Positions 27,129 to 36,800 of a DNA stretch of 64,000 nt are shown here, one piece after another (positions within the stretch are counted from its first letter, which is position 1; each line of letters begins with the position of its first letter). Source of the stretch: UBA9926 sp038131595 (GTDB lineage Bacteria > Pseudomonadota > Gammaproteobacteria > Pseudomonadales > Azotimanducaceae); NCBI GenBank assembly GCA_038131595.1, contig JAYPPR010000008.1:682001-746000 (forward strand). Direction: 5' to 3'. Position numbers and translations under genes: made by a program. Under the pieces are notes generated by a model that saw only the letters and a program-made list of their open reading frames with translations, did not search any database and was not told the origin of the DNA.

Positions 27129-28220
27129 CTACACGTTAAACCGAAAATGGACCACATCACCGTCTTGGACAAGATAGTCCTTTCCTTCAAGACGCCACTT
27201 GCCCGCTTCTTTAGCGCCCGCTTCACCTCCGCCTTCAACGAAGTCGTCGAACCCTATGACTTCGGCACGAATGAACCCTTTCTCGAAGTCTGTGTGAATC
27301 ACGCTAGCCGCTTGTGGTGCGGTTGCCCCACTGCGCACAGTCCAGGCTCGAACCTCTTTTGGCCCAGCTGTGAAATAAGTTTGCAAGCCAAGCAATCGAT
27401 ACCCAGCCCTGATTACGCGATCGAGCCCGGGTTCGCTCATGCCTAGGTCGCTCAAGAACTCTAATCGCTCCTCATCTTCTAGTTCGGCAATTTCTGCTTC
27501 GAGCTTATTGCATATGGCAACCACCTCGGCCTGTTCATGCACCGCGATGGACTCGACCTCCGCCAGCAGCGGATTGTCATCGAAGCCGTCCTCATCAACA
27601 TTGGCGATGAAGAGCACCTTCTTCATAGTCAAAAGGTGAAGGTCGCGAACAAGCACAGCCATAGGATCAGGAATGATCATGGTTCGAGCGGGTCGGCCCT
27701 CGTTAATGTGCGCCGATAGCTCCTGCAGGAAATCGAGCTCTGCTTTCGCTTCCTTGTTCCCGCTCTTTGCAACCCGCTCAATACGTGCCACACCACGCGC
27801 AATCGTATCGAGATCTGCGAGTTGAAGCTCGGTATTGATGACGTCAATATCTCTCGCTGGATCGATGCTGCTCTCAACGTGGGTAACATTCTCGTCTTCA
27901 AAGCATCTCACTACATGGGCAATGGCATCCGTTTCTCGAATATTGGCCAAAAACTGATTACCTAGTCCTTCACCCTTCGACGCGCCTGCTACGAGGCCCG
28001 CAATATCAACAAACTCCATTGCCGTGGGTACCACTTTTTGCGGAGAGACGAGTGCGGCGATCTGATCGAGTCGAGGGTCGGGCATAGGCACGACCCCAGA
28101 ATTGGGTTCAATGGTACAGAATGGAAAATTCTCGGCGGCAATCCCAGCTTTTGTCAGCGCATTGAACAGTGTCGATTTCCCGACATTCGGCAGCCCCACG
28201 ATTCCGCACTTAAATCCCAT
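27129..28220 (-). CDS. ychF: Ribosome-binding ATPase YchF
   Basis: The 363-residue protein has the Obg-family P-loop GLPNVGKSTLFNALT at the start, the DIAGLV G3 motif, a coiled-coil insert and a C-terminal TGS domain (YFTAGPKEVRAWTV..FEKGFIRAEV). The specificity motif is the YchF-type one that favours ATP (CNKLEAE). It is a universally conserved translation-associated ATPase. It starts three bases after pth stops, the classic pth-ychF pair. Confidence 0.97.
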   Translation of the reverse strand: MGFKCGIVGLPNVGKSTLFNALTKAGIAAENFPFCTIEPNSGVVPMPDPRLDQIAALVSPQKVVPTAMEFVDIAGLVAGASKGEGLGNQFLANIRETDAIAHVVRCFEDENVTHVESSIDPARDIDVINTELQLADLDTIARGVARIERVAKSGNKEAKAELDFLQELSAHINEGRPARTMIIPDPMAVLVRDLHLLTMKKVLFIANVDEDGFDDNPLLAEVESIAVHEQAEVVAICNKLEAEIAELEDEERLEFLSDLGMSEPGLDRVIRAGYRLLGLQTYFTAGPKEVRAWTVRSGATAPQAASVIHTDFEKGFIRAEVIGFDDFVEGGGEAGAKEAGKWRLEGKDYLVQDGDVVHFRFNV

Positions 28221-28223
28221 GAT

Positions 28224-28832
28224 TTACTCCTTTTGCTCAGTGGCATCAGAGGCATCTGGCCGCGTATGAAGGCGCAACATCGCTTCCTCGAACCTTCCAT
28301 CAACCACCGCATCAAACACATGACTACCCTCGTCAATGGCGCGCTCAATCTCGGCTACGTCACCAACGCTCGGTTTCTTCAGCACGTAATGGACGACTTC
28401 ACTCGCTTTTCCTGGATGACCAATGCCGAGCCGCATCCTAACGAAGTCTCTAGAGCCTCCTAGTGCGCGCGCCACGTCTTTTAGTCCGTTATGTCCCGCA
28501 AGACCGCCGCCTACCTTTAACCGCGCAATCCCCGGCGCAAGATCTAATTCGTCATGGGCAATGAGAATGTCGCTCGGTGCGATTTTAAAAAATCCCGCGC
28601 AGGCGCCAACGGATTTTCCACTCTCGTTCATATACGTATCCGGCAGCAAGAATTTGACGTCTTGACTACCCACACGGAAGGACGCCAAGTGGCCAAAAAA
28701 TTTTTTCTCTTGCTTGAACGTAAGGTTGAGCCGGCGAGCAATAGCATGAACGAACCACGCGCCAGCGTTATGACGCGTGTTCGCATACTTCTCACCAGGA
28801 TTTTGTAACCCGACAACCAACTGAATCGTCAT
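28224..28832 (-). CDS. pth: Peptidyl-tRNA hydrolase
   Basis: The 202-residue enzyme releases tRNA from stalled peptidyl-tRNA. It has the conserved VGLQNPGEKYANTRHNAGAWF segment with the catalytic His, YMNESGKSV with the binding Asn, and GHNGLKDV. The length is normal for bacterial Pth. It lies between rplY and ychF in the standard order. Confidence 0.97.
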   Translation of the reverse strand: MTIQLVVGLQNPGEKYANTRHNAGAWFVHAIARRLNLTFKQEKKFFGHLASFRVGSQDVKFLLPDTYMNESGKSVGACAGFFKIAPSDILIAHDELDLAPGIARLKVGGGLAGHNGLKDVARALGGSRDFVRMRLGIGHPGKASEVVHYVLKKPSVGDVAEIERAIDEGSHVFDAVVDGRFEEAMLRLHTRPDASDATEQKE

Positions 28833-28865
28833 AACGCCGACCCTAGACAGGCTATTGCTATCGGA

Positions 28866-29519
28866 TTATTCGTCCGCTTCGGGCGCTGGTTCAGACTCGC
28901 CACTGCTGGCTGCTTGGGCAGCGTCAGCCTCGGCGCGTTTGTTCGCATTGACCGAGAACACAATCTGATCGTGGTCTTTACCCTGCGCCAACTCAGGAAT
29001 GGTAACCCCCGAAGGCAGGCTCAACTCACTCATATGAACGGTTTCACCCACATTGACATTAACCACATCGACTTCAATGTATTCGGGCAAGTCACTTGGC
29101 AGACAAGACACACGAATTTGCGTCATATTGTGGGAGATCAGACCACCGCCGGTCTTCACACCGACGCAGGACTCTTCGTTTACAAAGTGCAGGGGAACAT
29201 CAACGGTAATCGCCTGATCTTGCACAATGCGCTGGAAATCCGCGTGCATGATCCTTGGTTTAGCAGGGTGCCGTTGTAAGTCCTTAATAATGGCCGTTGC
29301 CTTCGAGCCACCAACGTTGATGGTCAAAATGTGCGAGAAAAATGCTTCATTCTCCGTCGCTTTCATTAGATCCTTATGTGGGATCGAAATGCTCTCAGGC
29401 GCCTCGCCCCCGCCATAAATGATGGCCGGGACCAAATCCCCTTTCAGACGTAGGCGGCGGCTCGCACCTTTCCCCAAATCTGCTCGAGGTTCGGCATTTA
29501 ATTCAAATTCTAATGCCAT
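28866..29519 (-). CDS. rplY: 50S ribosomal protein L25, CTC (long) form
   Basis: The 217-residue protein begins with the L25 domain (ELNAEPRADLGKGASRRLRLKGDLVPAIIYGG) that binds 5S rRNA. It continues into the C-terminal beta-barrel of the general-stress CTC type (FVNEESCVGVKTGGG...VNVGETVHMSELSLP) and an acidic, Ala-rich tail. It follows prs on the same strand after 70 bases. Confidence 0.96.
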   Translation of the reverse strand: MALEFELNAEPRADLGKGASRRLRLKGDLVPAIIYGGGEAPESISIPHKDLMKATENEAFFSHILTINVGGSKATAIIKDLQRHPAKPRIMHADFQRIVQDQAITVDVPLHFVNEESCVGVKTGGGLISHNMTQIRVSCLPSDLPEYIEVDVVNVNVGETVHMSELSLPSGVTIPELAQGKDHDQIVFSVNANKRAEADAAQAASSGESEPAPEADE

Positions 29520-29589
29520 GGGTTTCTCCTTTTTTTAGTGCTGAGGGCTGCGACCACCACCCAACACGGCTCATTCCTCTTTCGAGGTC

Positions 29590-30570
29590 CTAAAACAGCG
29601 CAGTTTGGGACTTCCTATCAAACAGTGCGCTGAGCGACTCCTCATTGCTGATTCGTCTAATCGATTCGGCTAGCTCTTCCGATACGCTGAGCTGCCTAAT
29701 TTTGCTGCAACCTTCAGCCTCTGGGCTCAAAGGAATGGTGTCTGTGACCACTAATTCATTGAGCTCAGAAGACTCGACATTCTCGACCGCCTTCCCTGAT
29801 AACACCGGGTGAGTGCAGTAGGCGACAACATTGGTAGCCCCCTCCGCCTTGAGCGCGCCGGCAGCGGCACAGAGCGTACCCGCGGTGTCCACGAGATCGT
29901 CGACCAAAATGCAGGTGCGACCTTTCACATCGCCGATAATATGCATCACTTCCGATTGATTGGCTTGGGGCCTGCGTTTATCGATGATGGCAAGGTCAGC
30001 ATCATTGAGCTGTTTGGCAATCGCCCGCGCTCTCACGACCCCTCCCACATCAGGCGAGACCACCATCACTTCTCCATAAACACCCGCGGCAATCTGCCGC
30101 TCGATGTCGTCGAGCAACACCGGAGTCGCGAAGATGTTATCGACAGGGACATTGAAAAATCCCTGGATTTGGTCCGCATGGAGATCCATGGTGAGCACCC
30201 GGTCGATCCCTGCACTCGTCAGCATATCCGCCACTACCTTGGCAGTGATCGGAACTCTTGCCGACCGCACCCGGCGATCCTGCCTGGCATAGCCGAAATA
30301 AGGCATCACTGCCGTGATTCGACCTGCTGACGCCCGGTGGAGACAATCCACCATGATCATCAGTTCCATCAGATTGTTGTTTGTCGGCGCGCAGGTCGGT
30401 TGGATGATGAAGACGTCTTTGCCGCGAACGTGTTCTGTGATCTCAACGCTAGTCTCGCCGTCACTGAAACAGCCAACCGCAGCATCCCCTAAGGTGATAC
30501 CCAGCTGCTCAACGACTCGCTGCGCCAGGACGGGGTGTGCATTCCCAGAGAATATCTTCAATTCAGCCAC
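29590..30570 (-). CDS. prs: Ribose-phosphate pyrophosphokinase
   Basis: The 326-residue enzyme makes PRPP from ribose 5-phosphate and ATP for nucleotide, His and Trp synthesis. Visible motifs include the N-terminal KIFSGNAHP, the flexible-loop FGYARQDRR, the metal-binding MDLHADQIQGFF and the PRPP loop ILVDDLVDTAGTL. The GTG at 30570 is the start: it gives the conserved VAELKIFSG N-terminus and avoids running into the tRNA-Gln gene, which the longer open frame would enter. It has GGGAAAG upstream. Confidence 0.96.
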   Translation of the reverse strand: MAELKIFSGNAHPVLAQRVVEQLGITLGDAAVGCFSDGETSVEITEHVRGKDVFIIQPTCAPTNNNLMELMIMVDCLHRASAGRITAVMPYFGYARQDRRVRSARVPITAKVVADMLTSAGIDRVLTMDLHADQIQGFFNVPVDNIFATPVLLDDIERQIAAGVYGEVMVVSPDVGGVVRARAIAKQLNDADLAIIDKRRPQANQSEVMHIIGDVKGRTCILVDDLVDTAGTLCAAAGALKAEGATNVVAYCTHPVLSGKAVENVESSELNELVVTDTIPLSPEAEGCSKIRQLSVSEELAESIRRISNEESLSALFDRKSQTALF

Positions 30571-30597
30571 GATGCTTTCCCAAGCGAGATCAGAAAA

Positions 30598-30673
30598 TGG
30601 CTGGGGTGGAGGGACTCGAACCCCCGCATGCAAGGATCAAAACCTTGTGCCTTACCAACTTGGCGACACCCCA
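30598..30673 (-). tRNA. tRNA-Gln (TTG)
   Basis: The minus strand folds with acceptor TGGGGTG/CACCCCA (the U1-A72 pair typical of tRNA-Gln), anticodon stem CAAGG/CCTTG around TTTTGAT (anticodon TTG), and T-arm GGGGG-TTCGAGT-CCCTC (final pair G-C with one wobble). CCA is encoded at 30598-30600. It lies between ispE and prs, a common gammaproteobacterial arrangement, and is probably co-transcribed with them. Confidence 0.95.
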
Positions 30674-30698
30674 ATGATCATTTTTCGACGGTTAGCGC

Positions 30699-31544
30699 TT
30701 ACGACCTGCTCTGCGACTTTGTCACGCAATGCCACCACTTCGGGGGCACCTCTTTCGCTATCGACCGCGCTTCACTCTCTGAGCGACATTCTAAAAAGAA
30801 CGTGCTACCTGAGCCCGACATTTTAGCAGCGCCGTACCCTCTAAACCAGCGCTGCAGGGCCTTAACCTCCTCGAACCGGCTGCATACTACTGGTTCGAGG
30901 TCGTTAACCCATTCTTCTTCTCGGACCGCCTCGTCCAAAAAGCCGGCTATTGTCCCCACCTCGTGGCTACGTGTCAATTCTTTGGATTGGAAGATTTCCT
31001 GGGTGCTCACGTGCACGCGAGGATTCACAAGCAAGAACCACCGATCTGGCATCTCAATCGGAGTGATCACTTCCCCCACGCCCTCAACCCAAGCATCCCT
31101 ACCCAAGAGAAAAAATGGGACGTCCGCTCCCAGGCCTAGCGCGATCTCCTGCAGATCAACTGCCGAAACCATTCCTCCACTCAATTCATTGAGCGCAAGC
31201 AAAACGCTCGCTGCATCACTACTGCCACCGCCGAGACCAGCGCCAACAGGAATCTGCTTATCGAGCTCGATTCGAATATCCCACTCACATCTCGTTGTCT
31301 GAAGGAAAGCACTTGCAGCCCTCCACACAAGATTGTCCTCGGGCCGACCCAATGACGCTGGCGCGTCAACCGTAATGTTAGGAGGGCCACGCTTGATCGA
31401 AATCGCTAATCGATCCGCCAATTCCAGCCTGCGAAAAACTGACTGGAGCTCGTGATAACCATTGTCTTTCCTTCCGGTAACGTGAAGAAAGAGATTAATT
31501 TTCGCAGGCGCTATCGAAGTGATTTTGGTTACTTGCCCTGTCAT
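30699..31544 (-). CDS. ispE: 4-diphosphocytidyl-2-C-methyl-D-erythritol kinase
   Basis: The 281-residue GHMP kinase phosphorylates CDP-methylerythritol in the MEP isoprenoid pathway. It shows PAKINLFLHVTGRKDNGYHEL at the N-terminus, the ATP loop PVGAGLGGGSSDAASVL and the C-terminal KMSGSGSTFFL. It overlaps the lolB stop by four bases (ATGA), so translation is likely coupled. Confidence 0.97.
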   Translation of the reverse strand: MTGQVTKITSIAPAKINLFLHVTGRKDNGYHELQSVFRRLELADRLAISIKRGPPNITVDAPASLGRPEDNLVWRAASAFLQTTRCEWDIRIELDKQIPVGAGLGGGSSDAASVLLALNELSGGMVSAVDLQEIALGLGADVPFFLLGRDAWVEGVGEVITPIEMPDRWFLLVNPRVHVSTQEIFQSKELTRSHEVGTIAGFLDEAVREEEWVNDLEPVVCSRFEEVKALQRWFRGYGAAKMSGSGSTFFLECRSESEARSIAKEVPPKWWHCVTKSQSRS

Positions 31545-32089
31545 CTTCTAATGACCTTAAGCACCACCTCGTCTGTCGAAATTTCCCAACGCATCATCGG
31601 CAACTGATTCGGCGAATCGAGCCCCTTGATAACGAAGCCAAACTCTTGAAAGCCGTTGCTGTTCACCACTGTTTCGGGAAGGGCTGGTCTACCCGAGAGC
31701 CAGGCAGGGATGGCGCCAATAGGGAAATCAGCGGAAAACAATCGACGCATCTCTGCCTTGACCTCAGGCGGCGTAAGCACCCTACTGCCAACCCTCATCG
31801 TCTCTAGCTCACCATCCAGAAAGATGACCTCGCCTACGGGGACCCCTAACCTCGAAGAGAGCTGCAGGCGCTGCTCATTGCCGCTTGATTCAAGGACATA
31901 AGCAACCGTTTGACGGTAAGGTTTGGACATCGTCAAGATGCCATTAACTACTCCGTTTTCAGTGCTGCCGCTGAAACGAGCCGTAGTTTGGCATCCCTCT
32001 AAACTAATAAGTGTACAAAGCAACAGCCCTCGCAATACAAGGCTGGCTGAGGGGATCGGGCATCTAAAGCTCAAACCGTTTGTACACAT
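31541..32089 (-). CDS. lolB: Outer-membrane lipoprotein receptor LolB
   Basis: LolB accepts lipoproteins from LolA and inserts them in the outer membrane. The product has a lipoprotein signal (LVLRGLLLCTLISLEGC), then NGVVNGILTMSKPYRQTVAYV, and a LolB-like C-terminal half (FSADFPIGAIPAWLSGRP.. FQEFGFVIKGLDS..LPMMRWEI). The ATG at 32089 gives 182 residues, slightly short for the family, and overlaps the upstream TPR gene by 26 bases. No clear Shine-Dalgarno is seen, so the start is uncertain and translation may be coupled. The position immediately before ispE supports the assignment. Confidence 0.85.
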   Translation of the reverse strand: MCTNGLSFRCPIPSASLVLRGLLLCTLISLEGCQTTARFSGSTENGVVNGILTMSKPYRQTVAYVLESSGNEQRLQLSSRLGVPVGEVIFLDGELETMRVGSRVLTPPEVKAEMRRLFSADFPIGAIPAWLSGRPALPETVVNSNGFQEFGFVIKGLDSPNQLPMMRWEISTDEVVLKVIRR

Positions 32090-33839
32090 CGAGCAAATAC
32101 GGACTATCCGGCGTTTTCTTGATCGCCTCTCGCCATACTTTTTTGGCTTTGCGTTTTTCACCCAGAGACCAGAGCACTTCCCCCAAGTGACTGGCCACTT
32201 CATCGTTTGAAAACAATTCGTAGGCCCGCTCGAGCTGAATCAAGGCCTCATCCAATCGCCCTAATTTAAAAAGGACCCATCCCATGGAATCGATGAAAGC
32301 TGGCTCATCGGGACGTATCGCGAGAGCGCGCTCAATCAGCGCCAACGCCTCTTCGTATCGATCCGTTTGATCGGCGAGGGTGTACCCAAGCGAGTTCATC
32401 GCATCCGCGTGCTCAGGGTGTAGCGTCAGCACCTGGGTCAAATCTCGCTCAAGGATATCCAAGCGTCCGAATTGTTGACCCACCATCCCCCGGTAATACA
32501 GCAGCGCGATATTACTCGGATCACGGTCTACGACCGCATCCAGAAAAGCAAGAACGACAGGGGGTTCGCTCCGGTCGACCAGCAGCTGTGCCTCGAGCAT
32601 GATCAGCTGCTGATTGAGTTGAGGCATGGCCTGGCGACGAGCAGCAACAAATGCACGCGCCTCATCCAGCCCTTCTTGGTCGACAATAAGATCGGCTAGT
32701 CGTCGTTGCGCTGGCAACCACTGGTAGCCCCCATTGACCGTTTCATACTCACGCATCGCGAGCGCGGTTTGTCCCATGGCTTCCGCCACGACCCCGAGGT
32801 AGTAGTGCGCTTCGTTGGTCCGATGACCTAACCGCGTTTGCCGCAGCAAATGCCGACGGGCACTCTCAAATTCGTCGTCTTCTATCTCGAGCAGTGCTAA
32901 CGCAAACAAAACATCGCCATCTTCTGGAGCGTCTTTAAGGATTTCGCCGTAAGCGAGCTTAGCGCCCTCAAGGTCTTGGAGTTTCAGGAGTTGTTGGGCA
33001 TATAGCTTCTGCACACGCAAGCCACCTTCCTGCTCACCCAGTACTTTTTCTAAAGTAACTTTCGCCTCTTCATGTCGAGACAGACGGTCAAGCAAGTTGA
33101 TTCGCAGAATGAGATAGTTCACCTCCTCAGGGAACTCATCGTTCAAGTCCTGCGCGAGGATCAGCGCGTCTTCAAACTGGCCCACCCGCTCAAGGAGTGC
33201 TGCCCGACTGAATTGGAGATGCTGAAGATTATCGAGATTCAGTGAACGCATGCTCTCAAGCAAGGCGCGCGCGGACTCTTCCGATAAGCTTTGAGCCCGA
33301 TAGGCAAAGAAATCGAATTTTACCTCACCGCCAAGCCCGTCAATCTTCGACATATATCGAAGCGCGCTCTGATAATCCTCTTGCTGGATTGCAAAATCTG
33401 TGAGGTATTGCCACGGCTCCATGTGAGAAGGCTCGAGCTCGGACCAAACAGCCGCCACCTCCGCGAGCACATCGTTCTTTTTCAAATACCGGGCTAATCT
33501 GGCTGCTCTGGCAGCCACGCCAGGGTCTTGCAATCGGAGCGCCTGCTCACGATAGATTGCTAGCGCCTCGTCGTAGGCACCGCGGTAACCTGAGATCTCG
33601 GCTAAGAGGAGTTGATAAAGCGCATCCTCTGGGAAAGGACGAACAGGAACCGAAACTTTCTCCGGAGACTCTGGCGGCGTCTGCTCTGGCTCGACCAGCT
33701 CGCCAGCGTTATCTGTGGCAGTGACCGCACCTGTCGAGACGGGCCTAGTCGTGCAACCTGCCAACAGCATCAGGAAAACCATAGACCATGACAGGATCCG
33801 CTTCTTTCGTATCAGCCGTTGAACCTTGACCTGAAGCAC
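32064..33839 (-). CDS. TPR-repeat lipoprotein
   Basis: The 591-residue protein has a lipobox (VFLMLLAGC) near residue 28 and is otherwise made of tetratricopeptide repeats; the last ones (ADAMNSLGYTLADQTDRYEEALALIERAL, AFIDSMGWVLFKLGRLDEALI) are near-consensus. It probably acts as a periplasm-facing scaffold at the outer membrane. A TPR protein just upstream of lolB is common in Pseudomonas relatives, but no enzymatic role can be assigned. Confidence 0.85.
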   Translation of the reverse strand: MLQVKVQRLIRKKRILSWSMVFLMLLAGCTTRPVSTGAVTATDNAGELVEPEQTPPESPEKVSVPVRPFPEDALYQLLLAEISGYRGAYDEALAIYREQALRLQDPGVAARAARLARYLKKNDVLAEVAAVWSELEPSHMEPWQYLTDFAIQQEDYQSALRYMSKIDGLGGEVKFDFFAYRAQSLSEESARALLESMRSLNLDNLQHLQFSRAALLERVGQFEDALILAQDLNDEFPEEVNYLILRINLLDRLSRHEEAKVTLEKVLGEQEGGLRVQKLYAQQLLKLQDLEGAKLAYGEILKDAPEDGDVLFALALLEIEDDEFESARRHLLRQTRLGHRTNEAHYYLGVVAEAMGQTALAMREYETVNGGYQWLPAQRRLADLIVDQEGLDEARAFVAARRQAMPQLNQQLIMLEAQLLVDRSEPPVVLAFLDAVVDRDPSNIALLYYRGMVGQQFGRLDILERDLTQVLTLHPEHADAMNSLGYTLADQTDRYEEALALIERALAIRPDEPAFIDSMGWVLFKLGRLDEALIQLERAYELFSNDEVASHLGEVLWSLGEKRKAKKVWREAIKKTPDSPYLLDVYKRFEL

Positions 33840-34450
33840 TCACTCACCATTTCTTTTATCTAGTTACAAACAAAACATAGGCAACTTCTGCTGGGAACCA
33901 AAACGTGGCTCGCCACATGAGTCCATTCGCTGCCTGACCGGAGAGCGCGGAGCGACTGATCAACTCTCCTCGCACATTAAAACCATACCTATTCGACCGA
34001 CAGTTCGCGGAGATGTTCCCATTGCTTGCCGCTATCTGCCGCTGGTTGGCTGTTCTTTTGTTGCTCTCGTTACAAACACCATCTGATTGGACCTGTCCAA
34101 GAACCCCAAGTGCTCGCCAGATATGCCGAGAACACCGCCGCTCTCGTGCAAATTTCTTACCGATTAACGGCCTCTTCTGCTCGGCTTCTTACGCAGCTCT
34201 TTACAAGGCTGCTTACCTGCATCTTTACCTGCATTTTTACTTGGTTTGAGCTAGCTATCGGCATCCCTAGCTAACTCCGCTCGAGGGTCGCTCGTCCAAT
34301 CGAAGCTGCACCCTTACAACCACCGGTCACGCCTGCTTTTCAACCCAATCGCGCGTACAATACCCGGTTCGAAGGGCTACCAACTGCCCAACATTCTAAT
34401 TTTACGAAGGATTAAAGTCATCCGATCCTACGGGTGACCGACTAGAATTC
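33840..34450. other. 611-base divergent intergenic region
   Basis: It separates the leftward TPR-lolB block from hemA. The overlapping open frames do not look coding. A minor imperfect 12-base tandem repeat lies at 34213-34240 (TTACCTGCAT twice, then TTTTTAC). Promoters for both directions must be here, but none is clear enough to place. Confidence 0.4.
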
Positions 34451-35728
34451 ATGAATTTGCTCGTCCTAGGTCTCAGCCATGAAACAGCGCCCATTGAGTT
34501 ACGGGAGCGCGTTGCATTTTCGGCCTCCGAGCTCGGAGACGCCGTTACCTCATTACGAACAGCGACGCGACTGGAAGAGGTCGTTATTCTCTCCACCTGT
34601 AATCGGACTGAGATTATTTGCACCGGAAACATTGACGATAAAGAAGCCATCGTTCAATGGCTCGCCCAAAATCGTCATTGCGATCTAGCAGCGCTCGCGC
34701 CCTCAATCTACCATCACGCGCAAATGGACGCGGTCAGCCACTTGATCAGAGTCTCAGTTGGCCTCGATTCGATGATCATCGGCGAGCCTCAAATTTTTGG
34801 CCAAATGAAAGACGCGTTCCTTGTGGCTTCAGGCATCGGCGCAACGGGACCGCTGCTTGAGCCACTTTTCCAACACATATTCAATAGCACCAAGCGAGTT
34901 CGCTCAGAAACAGCGATCGGTCGACACTCAGTGTCCGCGCCAGCAACAGCGATCGCATTGGCTCGAAATATATTCAGCGATTTGAGGTCATGCCGAGCGC
35001 TCTTGATCGGCGCGGGCGAAATGACCGAGGTGGCTGGGCAACCTCTTATCGAGGCACAAGTACAATCGCTCACCATCGCAAACCGTACGCCCGAGAATGC
35101 TCGAGAACTGGCTTCCAAGTTCAACGCCGAAGTGATCCCTTTGTCAGAACTACCCGATCAGCTCGATCGTTTTGATCTCATTTATTCAGCCACGGCAGCT
35201 CGGTTACCGTTCATCGGTAAAGGCCTTATGGAGCGCGTCATAAAAAAGCGGAAGCGGTCGCCTGTGTTCATATTGGATCTCGCAGTTCCTCGCGATGTTG
35301 AACCCGAGGTAGGAGAGCTCCCCGACGTTTACCTCTACTCCCTGGACGACCTGCAATCGACCATTGCAGACAATTTACGAAAAAGGAATGTAGCTGCAGA
35401 TGAAGCTGAGGCTTTGATCGAGCGAGCTTCGCTCGCTTTTAAAGAGGAGCGTGCGGCGCGCAGCAATCAGGCAACGCTCCTCTCGCTTCGGCAACATCTG
35501 ACTCATCTCGGGGAAGTTGAACTCGCCAAAGCGAAAGCGTCCCTTGATCGAGGCACACCACCCGATAAAGTCCTTGAAGATCTTTCCCGGGGACTGGTTA
35601 ACAAAATTGCACATGCTCCCAGCCTCGCTTTGAAAGACGCGGGTAAACGAGGCGACTCCCACTTTATCGATGCCGTATCTACCCTCTTCGCGCTCGACGG
35701 ATCAAACGATGAAAGCATCACTGACTGA
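34451..35728 (+). CDS. hemA: Glutamyl-tRNA reductase
   Basis: The 425-residue enzyme makes glutamate-1-semialdehyde, the first committed step of tetrapyrrole synthesis by the C5 route. It has the N-terminal GLSHETAPIELRERVAF, the catalytic Cys in STCNRTE, GLDSMIIGEPQIFGQ and the NADPH-binding LIGAGEMTEV. A C-terminal helical dimerization domain is present. It leads the hemA-prfA-prmC-moeB operon and overlaps prfA by 20 bases. Confidence 0.97.
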   Translation: MNLLVLGLSHETAPIELRERVAFSASELGDAVTSLRTATRLEEVVILSTCNRTEIICTGNIDDKEAIVQWLAQNRHCDLAALAPSIYHHAQMDAVSHLIRVSVGLDSMIIGEPQIFGQMKDAFLVASGIGATGPLLEPLFQHIFNSTKRVRSETAIGRHSVSAPATAIALARNIFSDLRSCRALLIGAGEMTEVAGQPLIEAQVQSLTIANRTPENARELASKFNAEVIPLSELPDQLDRFDLIYSATAARLPFIGKGLMERVIKKRKRSPVFILDLAVPRDVEPEVGELPDVYLYSLDDLQSTIADNLRKRNVAADEAEALIERASLAFKEERAARSNQATLLSLRQHLTHLGEVELAKAKASLDRGTPPDKVLEDLSRGLVNKIAHAPSLALKDAGKRGDSHFIDAVSTLFALDGSNDESITD

Positions 35729-36800
35729 CAAACTGCTACAAATCCAAGATCGGTTCGAGGAGCTAGGAGCACTGCTGAGTGATTCGGAAGTGATTGCTCA
35801 ACAGGAGAAGTTTCGAGCCTTTTCCAAGGAATATGCCGAATTGGAGCCCGTTGTTTTAAGCCATACCCGATATCAACAAGCTCGCACGGATTTAGCAGAT
35901 AGTCTGAGTCTTGCCGAAGACAGCGATCCTGACATTAGGGAAATGGCTGCAGAAGAGGCCAAAGCCCTCGAGCAATCCATCGCGGAGCTTGAGCATGAGC
36001 TACAGATTCTTCTCCTGCCCAATGATCCAAACGATCAAAGCAATGCGTTTTTAGAGATTCGCGCGGGCACGGGTGGTGACGAAGCCGCCATTTTTGCTGG
36101 AGACCTTCTCAAAATGTACCTCCGTTATGCCGAAGGCATGCGGTGGAACATCGAGATCTTGAGTGATCGCGAGGGTGAGCACGGAGGCTTCAAAGAGGTC
36201 ATTGCGCGTGTTTCTGGGAGCGATGTGTATGGCCATCTCAAATTTGAATCGGGCGCACATCGGGTGCAGCGCGTTCCACAAACTGAATCTCAGGGCCGCA
36301 TTCACACGTCGGCGTGCACCGTAGCCGTCATGCCTGAAATCGAAGAAGTCGACGAGATCACCATTGATAAAGCAGAGCTTCGGGTCGACACCTTTCGTGC
36401 GAGTGGTGCGGGAGGGCAGCACGTCAACAAAACTGATTCGGCCATCCGGATCACGCACCTTCCCACCGGAATCGTGGTTGAATGCCAAGACGAGCGCAGC
36501 CAACACAAAAATCGGGCACGCGCGATGAGCTTGCTCCAAGCGAAATTGCTCGACAAAGCACAGAGCGAGCAAACGGCTGAGCAGGCCGAGCAACGCCGTT
36601 CCTTGGTTGGCAGCGGTGACCGATCGGAGAAAATTAGAACCTACAACTATCCTGATGGTAGGGTCACTGATCATCGAATCAACCTAACCCTCCATCGACT
36701 TCAACAAATAATGGCGGGTGAGCTTGAGGCAGTCATCGATCCCCTCCGCCAAGAACATCAGGCCGACCTCTTAAGCGCAATGGGTCTCGATGGAGACTGA
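35709..36800 (+). CDS. prfA: Peptide chain release factor 1
   Basis: The 363-residue factor ends translation at UAA and UAG. It shows the GGQ motif in GAGGQHVNKTDSA, the codon-recognition region around RVPQTESQGRIHTSACTVAV, and the N-terminal coiled domain. The ATG at 35709 gives the conserved MKASLTDKL start, within the last codons of hemA. Confidence 0.97.
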   Translation: MKASLTDKLLQIQDRFEELGALLSDSEVIAQQEKFRAFSKEYAELEPVVLSHTRYQQARTDLADSLSLAEDSDPDIREMAAEEAKALEQSIAELEHELQILLLPNDPNDQSNAFLEIRAGTGGDEAAIFAGDLLKMYLRYAEGMRWNIEILSDREGEHGGFKEVIARVSGSDVYGHLKFESGAHRVQRVPQTESQGRIHTSACTVAVMPEIEEVDEITIDKAELRVDTFRASGAGGQHVNKTDSAIRITHLPTGIVVECQDERSQHKNRARAMSLLQAKLLDKAQSEQTAEQAEQRRSLVGSGDRSEKIRTYNYPDGRVTDHRINLTLHRLQQIMAGELEAVIDPLRQEHQADLLSAMGLDGD